Source: Stygiobacter sp. RIFOXYC2_FULL_38_25 (lineage in GTDB: Bacteria; Bacteroidota; Ignavibacteria; Ignavibacteriales; Melioribacteraceae). Taken from it: DNA of 64,000 bases. Within the stretch, counting starts at the first letter, position 1, and every line of letters begins with the position of its first letter. The translations under genes and the position numbers were made by a program. The notes beneath the pieces are model-generated. The model made no database searches. It was not told the DNA's origin and saw only the letters and a list, made by a program, of their open reading frames with translations. Of the stretch, positions 9,028 to 17,915 are shown piece by piece. The stretch spans positions 62,001 through 126,000 of the forward strand of contig MHAZ01000011.1 in assembly GCA_001803165.1 (NCBI GenBank). Reading direction: 5' to 3'.

Positions 9028-9477
9028 TCAACCACGCATCTTGTCGAGCAGTTCGTTAATTACTTTGGATTCATCCGGACTCAACTTTTTAAAAAAATCA
9101 TCGTACTGTTCATTGAGCTTGTCTATTTCAGCAAGAAGGTCTAATCCTTTTTGTGTGATTGAAACATTAACCCGCCTTCTATCTACCGGACATGAAACTC
9201 TTTCTACATACTTTTTTACACGCAAGCGCTCAACTAAGCGGGACGCATCCGACATTTTATCAACCATTCTTTCTTTAAGCAGATTAACGTTTGCCGGATT
9301 TGGATACTGCCCGCGTAATATTCTTAGAATGTTATACTGATTCCCTGTTATATCATACTTTATGAAAAGTTTCGCTTGAAGATTCATAAGCCAGCCGTAG
9401 GAATACATAATATTCACAGCCAGCTTATGGTATTCATTTCTAAACTTGGATTGCTTTATTTCTTCTTCTAATTTCAT
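9028..9477 (-). CDS. MarR-family transcriptional regulator
   Basis: 149 residues with a central winged helix: YDITGNQYNILRILRG, the recognition region NLLKERMVDKMSDASRLVERL and the wing VSCPVDRRRVNVSITQKGLDLL. Length is normal for the family. Its ATG overlaps the yceI stop codon by four bases (ATGA type), so it is the second gene of the yceI operon. Two GTTATAAC palindromes in the promoter of yceI are a likely operator for this repressor, giving autoregulation together with yceI. Confidence 0.9.
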   Translation of the reverse strand: MKLEEEIKQSKFRNEYHKLAVNIMYSYGWLMNLQAKLFIKYDITGNQYNILRILRGQYPNPANVNLLKERMVDKMSDASRLVERLRVKKYVERVSCPVDRRRVNVSITQKGLDLLAEIDKLNEQYDDFFKKLSPDESKVINELLDKMRG

Positions 9478-10058
9478 TTAGCTTTGCTAAGTTCCAGATT
9501 TACCGTGATAGTAACTTCTTTACCAACAACAGCGCCTCCGGCTTCCATTAAGTTATTCCACTTTAAATTGTAGTCAAATCTGTTTAGCTCACCGGTAATC
9601 TTGAAGCCGGCTTTTGTGTTTCCCCACGGATCTTTTATACTCCCGTTATAAACAACATCAAGGGTAATAGATTTAGTTACATCGCGTATAGTGAAATCGC
9701 CGACCAATTTGAATTTCTTACCAGCCACTTTCTTAATGGATTTACCAACGAAAGTGATTTTCGGAAATTTCTCTGCGTTGAAAAAATCGTCTGATCTCAA
9801 ATGTTTATCTCGACCTTCATTTTCTGTGCTGATGCTTGCCGCATCTATAGAAAAATTAATATTGGCGTCGCTCAAATCATCTTTGGAAAATTCGATGTTT
9901 CCGTCAAAGCTTTTAAATTGTCCGGTAACTTCAGAAATAATTAAGTGGGTTACTGCAAAACCAACATTACTGTGGGATTTATCTATGTTCCATTTAGTTT
10001 GTGCGTTAACAAATGTAAAGCCAAGAACTAGTAGAACTACAAATACTGCATTTTTCAT
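9474..10058 (-). CDS. yceI: YceI-family periplasmic lipid-binding protein
   Basis: 194 residues. Signal peptide MKNAVFVVLLVLGFTFVNAQ, then the YceI lipocalin-like barrel: start WNIDKSHSNVGFAVTHL, middle FDGNIEF and GRDKHLRSDDFFNAEKFPKITF, then GDFTIRDVTKSITLDV. Family members bind isoprenoid-type lipids or amphiphiles in the periplasm; the exact ligand cannot be read from sequence. First gene of a two-gene operon with a MarR regulator; AAAGGAG lies a few bases before the ATG. The pairing yceI-marR recurs in other bacteria and implies response to a small aromatic or lipophilic compound (inference). Confidence 0.92.
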   Translation of the reverse strand: MKNAVFVVLLVLGFTFVNAQTKWNIDKSHSNVGFAVTHLIISEVTGQFKSFDGNIEFSKDDLSDANINFSIDAASISTENEGRDKHLRSDDFFNAEKFPKITFVGKSIKKVAGKKFKLVGDFTIRDVTKSITLDVVYNGSIKDPWGNTKAGFKITGELNRFDYNLKWNNLMEAGGAVVGKEVTITVNLELSKAK

Positions 10059-10106
10059 CAGTTTTTACTCCTTTTATGAGATTTTATGTTATTAATTAAA
10101 ATATAT

Positions 10107-10135
10107 GTTATAACGTTTAATGTTATAACGTACAA
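10107..10135 (-). promoter_or_regulatory. Promoter with two MarR-type palindromes
   Basis: On the minus strand: -35 TTGTAC (10135-10130), 17-base spacer, -10 TATAAC (10112-10107), about 50 bases before the yceI start. Two copies of the perfect palindrome GTTATAAC lie at 10107-10114 and 10122-10129; one covers the -10 box and the other the spacer. Binding of the MarR product would block RNA polymerase. Boxes and palindromes are seen directly; the repressor assignment is inference. Confidence 0.7.
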
Positions 10136-10170
10136 AAAGGAGTGAAAAGTTCCCGGGGCTTGAAATTTTT

Positions 10171-10536
10171 CTATAGCATCAAATGAGGAAACATGAATGG
10201 CTGGATTTTTTGCTCATCTTCCGTTGTGCCTTTGCATTGTTTGCACCGCTCAACATAAAACACATTCGGTACTTCAATATCTTCAATTTCAAAAAAGCCC
10301 AAAATAGACTCGCAGTTGCGGCATTGAATAATGTGGCTGATTTGCGAGTGAGCTACGCAAGATGGACAAAGCTGCGCATTAAGAATTTCGCCAGCGGAAT
10401 TTATCGGAAAGACAGAATTACATTGTGAATTACTGCATTTATTAAATCTTGGAAAACCCGTATCAATTGGTTCGATTTTAACCTCCTTAGAAAAGCGAGC
10501 GAAAGATACAAGTCGGTTGAAAGTAAATAAATGCAA
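10171..10536 (-). CDS. Small protein with paired CxxC zinc-ribbon motifs
   Basis: The open frame holds KCSNSQC, LCPSCV, QCRNCESI and RCKQCK, i.e. four Cys pairs fit for two zinc ribbons. The start is uncertain. The frame given begins at a TTG (10536) with no ribosome site. A strong AAGGAGGT (10488-10481) lies inside the frame and is spaced for an ATC codon at 10476, followed by GAACCAATTGAT. No ATG or GTG is suitably placed. Either an unusual start codon is used or the TTG is right. The first Cys pair lies after both. Function unknown; it is divergent from the phosphomannomutase gene. Confidence 0.6.
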   Translation of the reverse strand: MHLFTFNRLVSFARFSKEVKIEPIDTGFPRFNKCSNSQCNSVFPINSAGEILNAQLCPSCVAHSQISHIIQCRNCESILGFFEIEDIEVPNVFYVERCKQCKGTTEDEQKIQPFMFPHLML

Positions 10537-10607
10537 AAAATAATCCGGGTAGCTAAAGTTTTATTCTTTCAAATCATTATTTTTAGTGAGTTCATTTAGG
10601 AGAAATC

Positions 10608-11954
10608 ATGGAAAGAATTCCTTCTTTCAAAGCTTACGATATTCGCGGTAAAGTGCCGGGGGACTTGAATCCGGAATTAGCATATAAAGTTGGTAGAGCA
10701 GTAGCCAAATATTTGAATGCAAAATCTATTGTTATCGGCAGGGATGTTAGAAAATCTTCGCCGGAGCTTGCTAATGCATTATCAAACGGTCTAAATGATG
10801 CCGGATGCGACGTGCTTGATCTCGGACTTTGCGGAACTGAAATGATTTATTTCGGAACACCGTTTCTAAATGCTGATGGTGGCGTTATGATAACTGCAAG
10901 CCACAATCCGCCGGAGTATAACGGACTAAAATTTGTGAAGCGCAGCTCGGTTCCACTCGGCTATGATTCCGGTTTGAATGTTATTGAACAAATGATTTTG
11001 AAGAATGAGCTCGGCGAGATTGCTGCCGAAAAGGGTAAAGTAATTCAAAAAAATATTCTAACTGAGTTCATTTCCAATCTTCAAAAATTTTATGATGCGA
11101 AAAAAATTAAGCCGTACAAAGTTGTGGTTAATGCCGGAAACGGATGCGTAGGACCTGCATTGGATGTTTTGGAAAAATACCTTCCGGTGAAGATGATAAA
11201 AGTATTTCACGAACCGGATTCAAATTTTCCGAATGGTGTTCCAAATCCGTTATTACCGGAAAACCGCCAGCCTTCGATTGATGCGATCAAAAAACATAAT
11301 GCAGATCTCGGCGTTGCCTGGGATGGCGATTACGACCGATGTTTCTTCTTTGATGAAAATGCTAATTTCATTGAAGGTTATTATATAGTTGGCATCTTGG
11401 CTAAATCAATTCTAAAGACAAATCCCGGTGAGAAAATTGTTCACGATCCGCGCTTAACTTGGAATACTGTAGATGTAGTAGAGAAAGCCGGCGGCGAAGC
11501 TGTTGTTTCCAAGAGCGGTCACGCATTCATAAAGCAAAAAATGAGGGAAGTAAACTCGATTTATGGCGGCGAAATGTCTGCTCATCATTATTTCCGAGAT
11601 AATTTTTACTCAGATAGCGGTTTGATTCCGTTCCTTCTCATTTTGCAATTGATGGCTGAAGAAAATAAAACGCTATCGCAGCTCGTTGAGGAAATGGTGA
11701 AAGCTTACCCATGTTCCGGTGAAATCAATTCTACGGTAGCAAACCCGCTTGCAAAAATTGATTTGATCCAGAAAAAATACAGCGAGGGAACTTTAAATGA
11801 ACTGGATGGTGTTAGTATTGAGTATCCGGAATGGAGGTTTAACGTTAGAATGAGTAACACAGAACCATTATTACGCTTGAATGTAGAAACCCGAAGAGAC
11901 AAAAAATTATTAGAAGTGAAAACAAAAGAATTATTAGACTTGATTCGAGCCTAA
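10608..11954 (+). CDS. manB: Phosphomannomutase / phosphoglucomutase
   Basis: 448 residues, normal length for the alpha-D-phosphohexomutase family. Catalytic phosphoserine loop TASHNPPEYNGLKF with Ser98, metal loop DGDYDRCFFFD near residue 230 (a variant of the usual DGDGDR), sugar-binding GGEMSAHHYFRD, and phosphate-binding SNTEPLLRLNVE at the C-terminus. It interconverts mannose-6-P/mannose-1-P or glucose-6-P/glucose-1-P for nucleotide-sugar supply; the GEMSAHHY loop favours the bifunctional mannomutase type. AGGAGAA precedes the ATG by a suitable distance. It may form a short operon with the small gene at 12012. Confidence 0.9.
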   Translation: MERIPSFKAYDIRGKVPGDLNPELAYKVGRAVAKYLNAKSIVIGRDVRKSSPELANALSNGLNDAGCDVLDLGLCGTEMIYFGTPFLNADGGVMITASHNPPEYNGLKFVKRSSVPLGYDSGLNVIEQMILKNELGEIAAEKGKVIQKNILTEFISNLQKFYDAKKIKPYKVVVNAGNGCVGPALDVLEKYLPVKMIKVFHEPDSNFPNGVPNPLLPENRQPSIDAIKKHNADLGVAWDGDYDRCFFFDENANFIEGYYIVGILAKSILKTNPGEKIVHDPRLTWNTVDVVEKAGGEAVVSKSGHAFIKQKMREVNSIYGGEMSAHHYFRDNFYSDSGLIPFLLILQLMAEENKTLSQLVEEMVKAYPCSGEINSTVANPLAKIDLIQKKYSEGTLNELDGVSIEYPEWRFNVRMSNTEPLLRLNVETRRDKKLLEVKTKELLDLIRA

Positions 11955-12011
11955 AACCAATTTATATTTCGGACGTCAAATGACTTGAGAATAATTCAGG
12001 TCGGAGAAAAG

Positions 12012-12230
12012 ATGCCAAACGGACAAGAAAAAGCGATAGATGTTGATAAACTGCTAAAGAATAAACTAAAGGCTGTAAGCGTAGGTTCTTTGGAAAATGC
12101 CATTTCAAAAGTAGTAAGCGAGATGGTTGGTGAAGATTATAAATGCTCAATTGGAGAAGTAAAATACACATTGTTCAGCGGTGCAGATTTTCACGTAAAG
12201 ATTGAATTAAGTTACTCTCCCGAAAAATAA
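12012..12230 (+). CDS. Conserved-type small protein of unknown function
   Basis: 72 residues from ATG at 12012, which has GGAG six bases upstream; an upstream in-frame TTG at 11985 lacks this. Sequence starts MPNGQEKAIDVDKLLKNKL and has alternating charged helix and beta segments (KYTLFSGADFHVKIELSYS). No catalytic motif, signal peptide or membrane segment. Located 57 bases after manB on the same strand. Function not recognised. Confidence 0.7.
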   Translation: MPNGQEKAIDVDKLLKNKLKAVSVGSLENAISKVVSEMVGEDYKCSIGEVKYTLFSGADFHVKIELSYSPEK

Positions 12231-12301
12231 AGTTTGGTGGAGACTTCAGATTGGGTCATACGTCCCCCCCATCGTATGATTTGATTTGTTTCTCCACCTT
12301 T

Positions 12302-13435
12302 TCATTTTAAATATCCACTCAATTCCTTAATCACCAAATCAATTTCTTCTTTAGTGTTATAAAAATGTGGTGAGAAACGAATCATTCCTTGTCTAACCGC
12401 ACCGTAAATTCTTTTACCTTGTAGAAACTCAAAAATCTCGTTCGATCTTTCGTGTTTGAAACTAACTATTCCAGCCCGGTTTTTCGTATCAACATTTTTA
12501 AGAATCGGCTCAATTCCTATTTCTACAAGCTGATAAATAAAATGCTCTGTGTTCTTTAGAATTCTATTTTCTACATTGTTCATTCCAAAACCAAGAAATA
12601 GATCCAGCGAAGCATCAAAAAGACAAACTCCTAAAACATTTATAGTTCCGTTCTGAAACCGCTCGGCTGTAGACTTTAGTGATAAATTGTAGTCGAGTAA
12701 GTTCCATGCATCGTTAACTGAAGCCCAGCCTACGTTCTTCTGCGTTATTCGACTTTGCAGTTCTTCAGTTAGATAAATATAAGATAGTCCTTGCGAGCTC
12801 ATCAGCCACTTTTGTGTACCGCCGCAAAGAAAATCTATTTGAGATTTGGCAACATCAATTTCTACAACTCCGGTAGCTTGAATTGCATCAACGCAAAAAA
12901 TGATTCCTTTCTCTTTACATAAACTTCCAATCGCATCAATATCGGCACGGTATCCGGAGAGAAACTGCACCAAACTAATTGAGACTAATTTTGTCTTAGG
13001 TGTTATGGCGTTTTCAATATCCCCAACATCAACAACTCCGTTTCGGGATTTCACCATGTCAATTTCAACACCGAGCCGTTGCAAATTTAGAAATGGATAA
13101 ACATTTGAGGGAAACTCAATATCATTCAGAATTATTCTGTCTCCGGTTTGCCAATCAATTCCATTAGCTAAAATGTTAAGACCGTTGGAAACATTATCTA
13201 TCCAAGCAAGACGGCTAGTTTCAGCGCCGAGTAGTTTAGCTAATTTAGTTCTGGCACTTGCATTCTTCTGCAAGAAAAAGGGAAAGTTTTCAACCATTCC
13301 GCCGCTTCTCTGGGTAGAATACTCGGCGATTCTATCTAAAACCGGTTTACTCCAGGGTCCTATCGCCGCATGATTAAAATAAACTTGATCTGTATCAAGA
13401 TGAGGAAAAAGAGAACGGATTTGCTCTATCGTCAT
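12302..13435 (-). CDS. Class V aminotransferase (cysteine desulfurase-like)
   Basis: 377 residues from ATG at 13435 (AAAGG five bases upstream; an earlier ATG at 13459 lacks a site). PLP-enzyme class V fold: N-terminal YFNHAAIGPWSKPV, the cofactor aspartate in FCVDAIQATGVVEIDV, and the PLP lysine in GGTQKWLMSSQG. Loop GTINVLG and C-terminal KNRAGIVSF are typical of isopenicillin-N-epimerase/cysteine-desulfurase relatives. I see no obvious catalytic Cys loop of SufS, and no Fe-S genes nearby, so substrate is open; this subgroup includes enzymes acting on cysteine, kynurenine or other amino acids. Confidence 0.85.
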   Translation of the reverse strand: MTIEQIRSLFPHLDTDQVYFNHAAIGPWSKPVLDRIAEYSTQRSGGMVENFPFFLQKNASARTKLAKLLGAETSRLAWIDNVSNGLNILANGIDWQTGDRIILNDIEFPSNVYPFLNLQRLGVEIDMVKSRNGVVDVGDIENAITPKTKLVSISLVQFLSGYRADIDAIGSLCKEKGIIFCVDAIQATGVVEIDVAKSQIDFLCGGTQKWLMSSQGLSYIYLTEELQSRITQKNVGWASVNDAWNLLDYNLSLKSTAERFQNGTINVLGVCLFDASLDLFLGFGMNNVENRILKNTEHFIYQLVEIGIEPILKNVDTKNRAGIVSFKHERSNEIFEFLQGKRIYGAVRQGMIRFSPHFYNTKEEIDLVIKELSGYLK

Positions 13436-13513
13436 ATTAACCTTTTCTATAATTTGCATTCAAAAATTAATTAAACTTTCCGATAATAGAGACAGAACAA
13501 CAAGATTTGAGTC

Positions 13514-13672
13514 ATGGAAAAAGTATTAGAGTTATCCCGTGCGTTTTATGGAGTATTGGTTCCAAGAAGATTCCGCAAAAACTTTATTAATAAAGTTGCA
13601 GAACATTTGAACGAAAGGTATTCGATAGAAACTGCTATTGGACTTGCAATAAAAGAACTAAAGCTTCGGTAA
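13514..13672 (+). CDS. Possible 52-residue protein
   Basis: An open frame MEKVLELSRAFYGVLVPRRF..AIGLAIKELKLR runs between two minus-strand genes. It is amphipathic, basic and protein-like, but its ribosome site is weak (TTGAG) and no family is recognised. It ends just before an inverted repeat that could terminate it. Confidence 0.45.
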   Translation: MEKVLELSRAFYGVLVPRRFRKNFINKVAEHLNERYSIETAIGLAIKELKLR

Positions 13673-13678
13673 AACTGG

Positions 13679-13717
13679 GACGAGGTGCCTTGCCCTAGGC
13701 CGAACAAGCACCTCGTC
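13679..13717. terminator. Long-stem hairpin between convergent genes
   Basis: Perfect 10-bp arms GACGAGGTGC / GCACCTCGTC around a 19-nt centre that holds CCTAGG. It lies between the small plus-strand frame and the oligopeptidase stop. It has no T-run, so it may instead be an interspersed palindromic repeat. Confidence 0.45.
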
Positions 13718-13726
13718 TCGACGAAC

Positions 13727-15613
13727 TTATTTTTTCTTCTTCTTTATGATCTCTTCCATCTGATCCATTACTTTATTCATTTTTGCCATAGTAAGATCAA
13801 ATGCTTCCGATGAAAGCGGGTCTAATCCGGCTTTCTTTATCAAATCTATTGGGTAAGCAGAGCTCCCACCTTTTAGAATGTTATAGAACTTATCAACCGC
13901 AGGTTGTCCTTCGTTAACAATCTTTTCGGCAAGTGCCGTAGCGTAGATAAGTGAAGTTGAATACTGATAAACATAGTAAGTATAATTTACAAAATGAGGA
14001 ATGTGTGCCCATTCGTAAGCAATGTAATCATCAACAATGCATGCGCCATTGTCATTTCCATAATAAGTCTTTACAATGTCGTAATATATTTTGCTCATAT
14101 CTTCGCCGGTAAGTGGTTCACCCTTTTCAATTTTCTTATGAATTTCCCACTCAAATTCTGCAAAAGAAGTTTGCCGGAAAATTGTTGTACGGAGTAAATC
14201 CAGATAAGAACCAAGTAAGTAAAGCTTCTCTTCATCTGTTTTAACTTTATTTACCATGTAATTATTCAAAAGAGTTTCGTTTATGGTTGATGCAATTTCC
14301 GCTACAAAGGTTGCGTATTGTGCATCAACAAAAGACTGACTTTTATTGGAATAATAGCTGTGCATCGTATGTCCAAGTTCGTGCGCCAATGTTGAAACCG
14401 ATTCAAAATCATCCGTCCAGTTCATCAAAATGTATGGATGCAAATCATATTGAGCGCCTGAAGAATAAGCCCCGCTTCTTTTTCCGTTAGATGGAATGTA
14501 GTCAATCCATTTTTCATCGAATGATTTCTTTACAGTGGAAACATATTCTTGTCCCATCGGTTTGAAAACATCCAGCAAAAGTTTTTGTCCCTCTTCAACA
14601 TTGTATTTGAAATCTACTGATTTTACAAGAGGCACATACAAATCGTAATAATGAAGTTTATCAATACCGAGCATTTTGGCTTTTAGTTTTAAGAAGCGGT
14701 GAAGCGTTGGAAGATTTTTATGAATCTGGCTAATTAGATTTTCATAAACAGAAACCGGAATGTTATTGGAGTTAAGAGAGCTTTCGAGAACGGTTTCGTA
14801 CTTTCTATTTTTAGCGTAGAAATAATCTCCGCGGACTTTACCAGCGAGATTAGCGCCAAAAGTATTTTGATATTTCTTATAATTCTCGAACATAGAACGC
14901 ATAACAAGCTCGCGGTCTTTGCGGTTCTGAACTGTTCTATATTTGTTAAACGCTGCCGAGTTTAATTCTACTTGCTCGCCTTTAGATAGTTTTATTTTGG
15001 GATTGGGTTTTTCCGCGTTATAAAAGATGCTATGGAGCTCGCTCGGTGTAGATGTAATCAATCCGGCACTCGCTAATATTTCCTCTTCGCGGGCTGATAA
15101 AGTATGGGCGCGAAGACGTAAAATATCGCTTATATAAAACTTGAACTCGCTTAATTCTTTTTTCTCATCGAAGAATTTCTTGATACGCTCTGCATCCATG
15201 CTAAGTATTTCGGGATTGATGAATGAAGCTGCTTCGCCAAGCTTTGTGCCGATTGTTGTAGAAATTTGATTGAGCGATTGGTTCGCACTTATGCGTAAAT
15301 CTTCATCTGCAGTACGGAAGGCGTAATCGGAAAGTTTATAGTACAATTTATAGATATCAAAATAAATACGCAGCGTTGTGTAGAAAAGCTCCGAGTTCTT
15401 ACCCATTTTCCCTTGAAACGATTTCAGCGATTCTATCTGCGCTTGGATTGCTTCTTTGTCTTTGTTCCATTCATCTACACTTTTATAGATAATGGAGTTA
15501 TCCCATTTATATTTTTCCGGAACATCTTTGCGTTCTTTATTCTGAGCAAAGGAAATTTGTGTTGCCATTATAATCACCAAAAAATATGAACAAATATTGT
15601 AAAACACTTTCAT
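13727..15613 (-). CDS. pepF: Secreted oligoendopeptidase F (peptidase M3)
   Basis: 628 residues from ATG at 15613, preceded by GGAG. A signal peptide (MKVFYNICSYFLVIIMATQISFAQ) precedes the M3 fold. The zinc motif is TLAHELGHTMHSYY (HExGH), with the downstream Glu in FVAEIASTINETLL and substrate loop YQYSTSLIYATALA. M3B enzymes cleave short peptides; the signal peptide implies a periplasmic or exported form, unlike cytosolic PepF. The C-terminus ends in Lys residues. Monocistronic by appearance, upstream hairpin separates it from the OPT transporter gene, which would supply uptake of its products (inference). Confidence 0.93.
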   Translation of the reverse strand: MKVFYNICSYFLVIIMATQISFAQNKERKDVPEKYKWDNSIIYKSVDEWNKDKEAIQAQIESLKSFQGKMGKNSELFYTTLRIYFDIYKLYYKLSDYAFRTADEDLRISANQSLNQISTTIGTKLGEAASFINPEILSMDAERIKKFFDEKKELSEFKFYISDILRLRAHTLSAREEEILASAGLITSTPSELHSIFYNAEKPNPKIKLSKGEQVELNSAAFNKYRTVQNRKDRELVMRSMFENYKKYQNTFGANLAGKVRGDYFYAKNRKYETVLESSLNSNNIPVSVYENLISQIHKNLPTLHRFLKLKAKMLGIDKLHYYDLYVPLVKSVDFKYNVEEGQKLLLDVFKPMGQEYVSTVKKSFDEKWIDYIPSNGKRSGAYSSGAQYDLHPYILMNWTDDFESVSTLAHELGHTMHSYYSNKSQSFVDAQYATFVAEIASTINETLLNNYMVNKVKTDEEKLYLLGSYLDLLRTTIFRQTSFAEFEWEIHKKIEKGEPLTGEDMSKIYYDIVKTYYGNDNGACIVDDYIAYEWAHIPHFVNYTYYVYQYSTSLIYATALAEKIVNEGQPAVDKFYNILKGGSSAYPIDLIKKAGLDPLSSEAFDLTMAKMNKVMDQMEEIIKKKKK

Positions 15614-15716
15614 TGTGGTCTCCACAAAGTTAATTATTAACGGGTGAAAAATTATGAAATAAGTTCGGATAAATTGAATGGATTTGAAGAGAAAAATTTT
15701 TGACCAGAATTATGCA

Positions 15717-15754
15717 CAAAAAAAATCCCGATCCGTAAATTGACGAACCGGGAT
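15717..15754 (-). terminator. Rho-independent terminator of the OPT gene
   Basis: On the minus strand ATCCCGGTTCG..CGGATCGGGAT is followed by at least seven T residues, about 28 bases after the transporter stop codon. A clear intrinsic terminator. Confidence 0.85.
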
Positions 15755-15781
15755 ATCTAAGTAACACTTTATACTATTGGT

Positions 15782-17764
15782 CTAATCTTCTTTCTTAGCG
15801 CGCAAAGAATCCCAAATCGTGTACAAGCAAAGCAAACAGAACATAACAAAGGAAAGGATTTCTGCCGAGTGAGATTCCGCCCATTCAGCCATAACCCAAT
15901 TTGCTCCTGTAGAGCGAATGATAACGCTAACAACTCCCATCAATGCGCCGCCGGCTATAAATCCGGAAGCTATTAATGTTCCTCTTTCTCTGCGAGCGTT
16001 GTTTAACTCTTCATCTTTACTTCTTGTGGAGACATAATGAGAAATTAATCCACCAACCAAAAGTGGAGTGTTAATTTCTTGCGGTAAATACATACCAAGT
16101 GCAAACGCAAGAACCGGAACTTTAATCATTGCTAAAATTAGCGCGATGCATGCGCCGGCAATGTAAAGCATCCAAGGCGCCGGTTGATTTGACATTAGCG
16201 GCTGAATAATTGCAGCCATCGCGTTAGCTTGCGGGGCAGGCAATCCGCCTCCAGCAAAACCGTAAATTTTATCTAACAAAGAAATAATCCAAACTACAGT
16301 TGCTGCGGAAACAAAAGCACCAACAAATTTCCACTTCTCTTGTTTTTGTGGAGTTGAACCAAGCCAGTAACCGATTTTTAAATCCGTAACAAAAGAACCG
16401 GCAACCGACAAAGCAGTACAAACTACACCGCCTATGATTAACGCTGAAACCATTCCGGTTGGTCCGGAAAGCCCAACAGAAACTAAAATTATTGATGAAA
16501 GAACAAGTGTCATCAATGTCATTCCGGAAACCGGATTGTTGCCGGTAATAGCAATTGCATTAGCAGCAACTGTGGTGAATAAGAAAGACATAATCATTAC
16601 AATTAATAAGCCGACGATTGCATGAAGAACATTAAATACAACTCCAAACAAGAAGAACACAAACAAGATTATTGCTGTAACAATTATTCCAATCACAATA
16701 ATCTTCATTGATAAATCTTTTTGTGTTCGTACTTCTTCCGATGTTGTTGATTCTTTCTTTCCGGCAATTTCGTTGAAAGCTAAGGAGATTGCAGATTTAA
16801 TAACACCTGATGAGCGGACGATTCCAATGAAACCGGCCATGGCAATTGCACCAATACCAATGTGGCGTACATAATTTCTAAAGATTAATTCTGCCGACAT
16901 ATCTTTAACAAGCAGTGTAACACCGGAGCCAATTGTTACTGTTAAACTATCACCGAAGTAAGCTATTAGCGGCACGAATACAAAGTAGGAGAGAAATGAG
17001 CCGGCAACAATTATCACAGAATACTTAAGACCGATTACATAACCAAGACCAACTACAGCAGCACTTGTGTTCAATCTGAAAACAATTTTGAATTTATCAG
17101 CGAGAACTTCGCCAACTCCAATAACACGTGAAGTAAAAATTTCTGCCCATGTTCCGAATGTTGCAACCAAGAAATCATAAACACCGCCAATCAAGCCGCT
17201 AATAACTAAAATTAGCGCGTGATTTCCACCTTTTTCTCCAGCGACTAAAATTTCTGTTGTAGCTGTTCCTTCCGGGAATGGGAGCTTGCCGTGCATTTCA
17301 CTAACAAAATATTTGCGGAAGGGGATTAAGAATAAGATTCCTAAAAATCCGCCAAGCAGCGAAGCAAAAAACATCTGGAAGAAAGTGGCTTGTAAGTTCA
17401 AAATATAAATTCCGGGAAGAGTAAAAATTGCGCCGGCTACAACAGCGCCGGATGATGAACCTATTGATTGAATAATTACATTCTGCCCCAAACCATCTTT
17501 CTTTTTAAGTAAGTTGGTTAAACCAACTGCAAGAATCGCGATTGGAATAGCGGCTTCAAAAACTTGTCCTACTTTTAAACCCAAGTAGGCGGCTGCGGCG
17601 GAAAAAACAACCGCCATTAAAATTCCGGTTACTACAGAATAAGTATTTACTTCGGGATAAATTTTTGCCGGCGACATTATAGGGACATATTGTTCGCCCG
17701 GTTTTAATTCGGTATAAGCGTTGGATGGTAATCCGCTTGAAGCTGGAGTTTCGTGTGAACTCAT
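15782..17764 (-). CDS. OPT-family oligopeptide transporter
   Basis: 660 residues with about 14-16 hydrophobic segments. N-terminal hydrophilic region (1-40), then VNTYSVVTGILMAVVFSAAAAYLGLKVGQVFEA, the family hallmark with the NPG/VG-type motif, GNNPVSGMT in the middle and PFRKYFVSEMHGKLPFPEGTATTEIL, which is the classic OPT 'K-x-P-x-R-x-x-F' type loop. Proton-coupled uptake of peptides (or metal complexes) across the inner membrane. Monocistronic with its own terminator; lies next to a secreted peptidase gene, consistent with peptide use. Confidence 0.93.
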   Translation of the reverse strand: MSSHETPASSGLPSNAYTELKPGEQYVPIMSPAKIYPEVNTYSVVTGILMAVVFSAAAAYLGLKVGQVFEAAIPIAILAVGLTNLLKKKDGLGQNVIIQSIGSSSGAVVAGAIFTLPGIYILNLQATFFQMFFASLLGGFLGILFLIPFRKYFVSEMHGKLPFPEGTATTEILVAGEKGGNHALILVISGLIGGVYDFLVATFGTWAEIFTSRVIGVGEVLADKFKIVFRLNTSAAVVGLGYVIGLKYSVIIVAGSFLSYFVFVPLIAYFGDSLTVTIGSGVTLLVKDMSAELIFRNYVRHIGIGAIAMAGFIGIVRSSGVIKSAISLAFNEIAGKKESTTSEEVRTQKDLSMKIIVIGIIVTAIILFVFFLFGVVFNVLHAIVGLLIVMIMSFLFTTVAANAIAITGNNPVSGMTLMTLVLSSIILVSVGLSGPTGMVSALIIGGVVCTALSVAGSFVTDLKIGYWLGSTPQKQEKWKFVGAFVSAATVVWIISLLDKIYGFAGGGLPAPQANAMAAIIQPLMSNQPAPWMLYIAGACIALILAMIKVPVLAFALGMYLPQEINTPLLVGGLISHYVSTRSKDEELNNARRERGTLIASGFIAGGALMGVVSVIIRSTGANWVMAEWAESHSAEILSFVMFCLLCLYTIWDSLRAKKED

Positions 17765-17798
17765 TTGTTTTCTCCGTTACTATGCTTTGTAAATAAAT

Positions 17799-17909
17799 GG
17801 CACGCAGATTAAACTGATCGAACTGATTATAACTGATTAATCCGTTTTTATCCCCGTCTTGTACGACGGAGTCGGGCGGGCGTTTAATCAGTTCAATCCG
17901 CGTTCTATT
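17799..17909. repeat. CGCAGATT-type intergenic repeat
   Basis: Contains GCACGCAGATTAAACTGATCG and, inverted, AATCAGTTCAATCCGCGTTC, around an internal hairpin CCGTC..GACGG and GGGCGGGC. It shares the CGCAGATT/CTGATT blocks with the inverted repeats around the GxxExxY gene. Confidence 0.5.
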
Positions 17910-17915
17910 TTTTAG

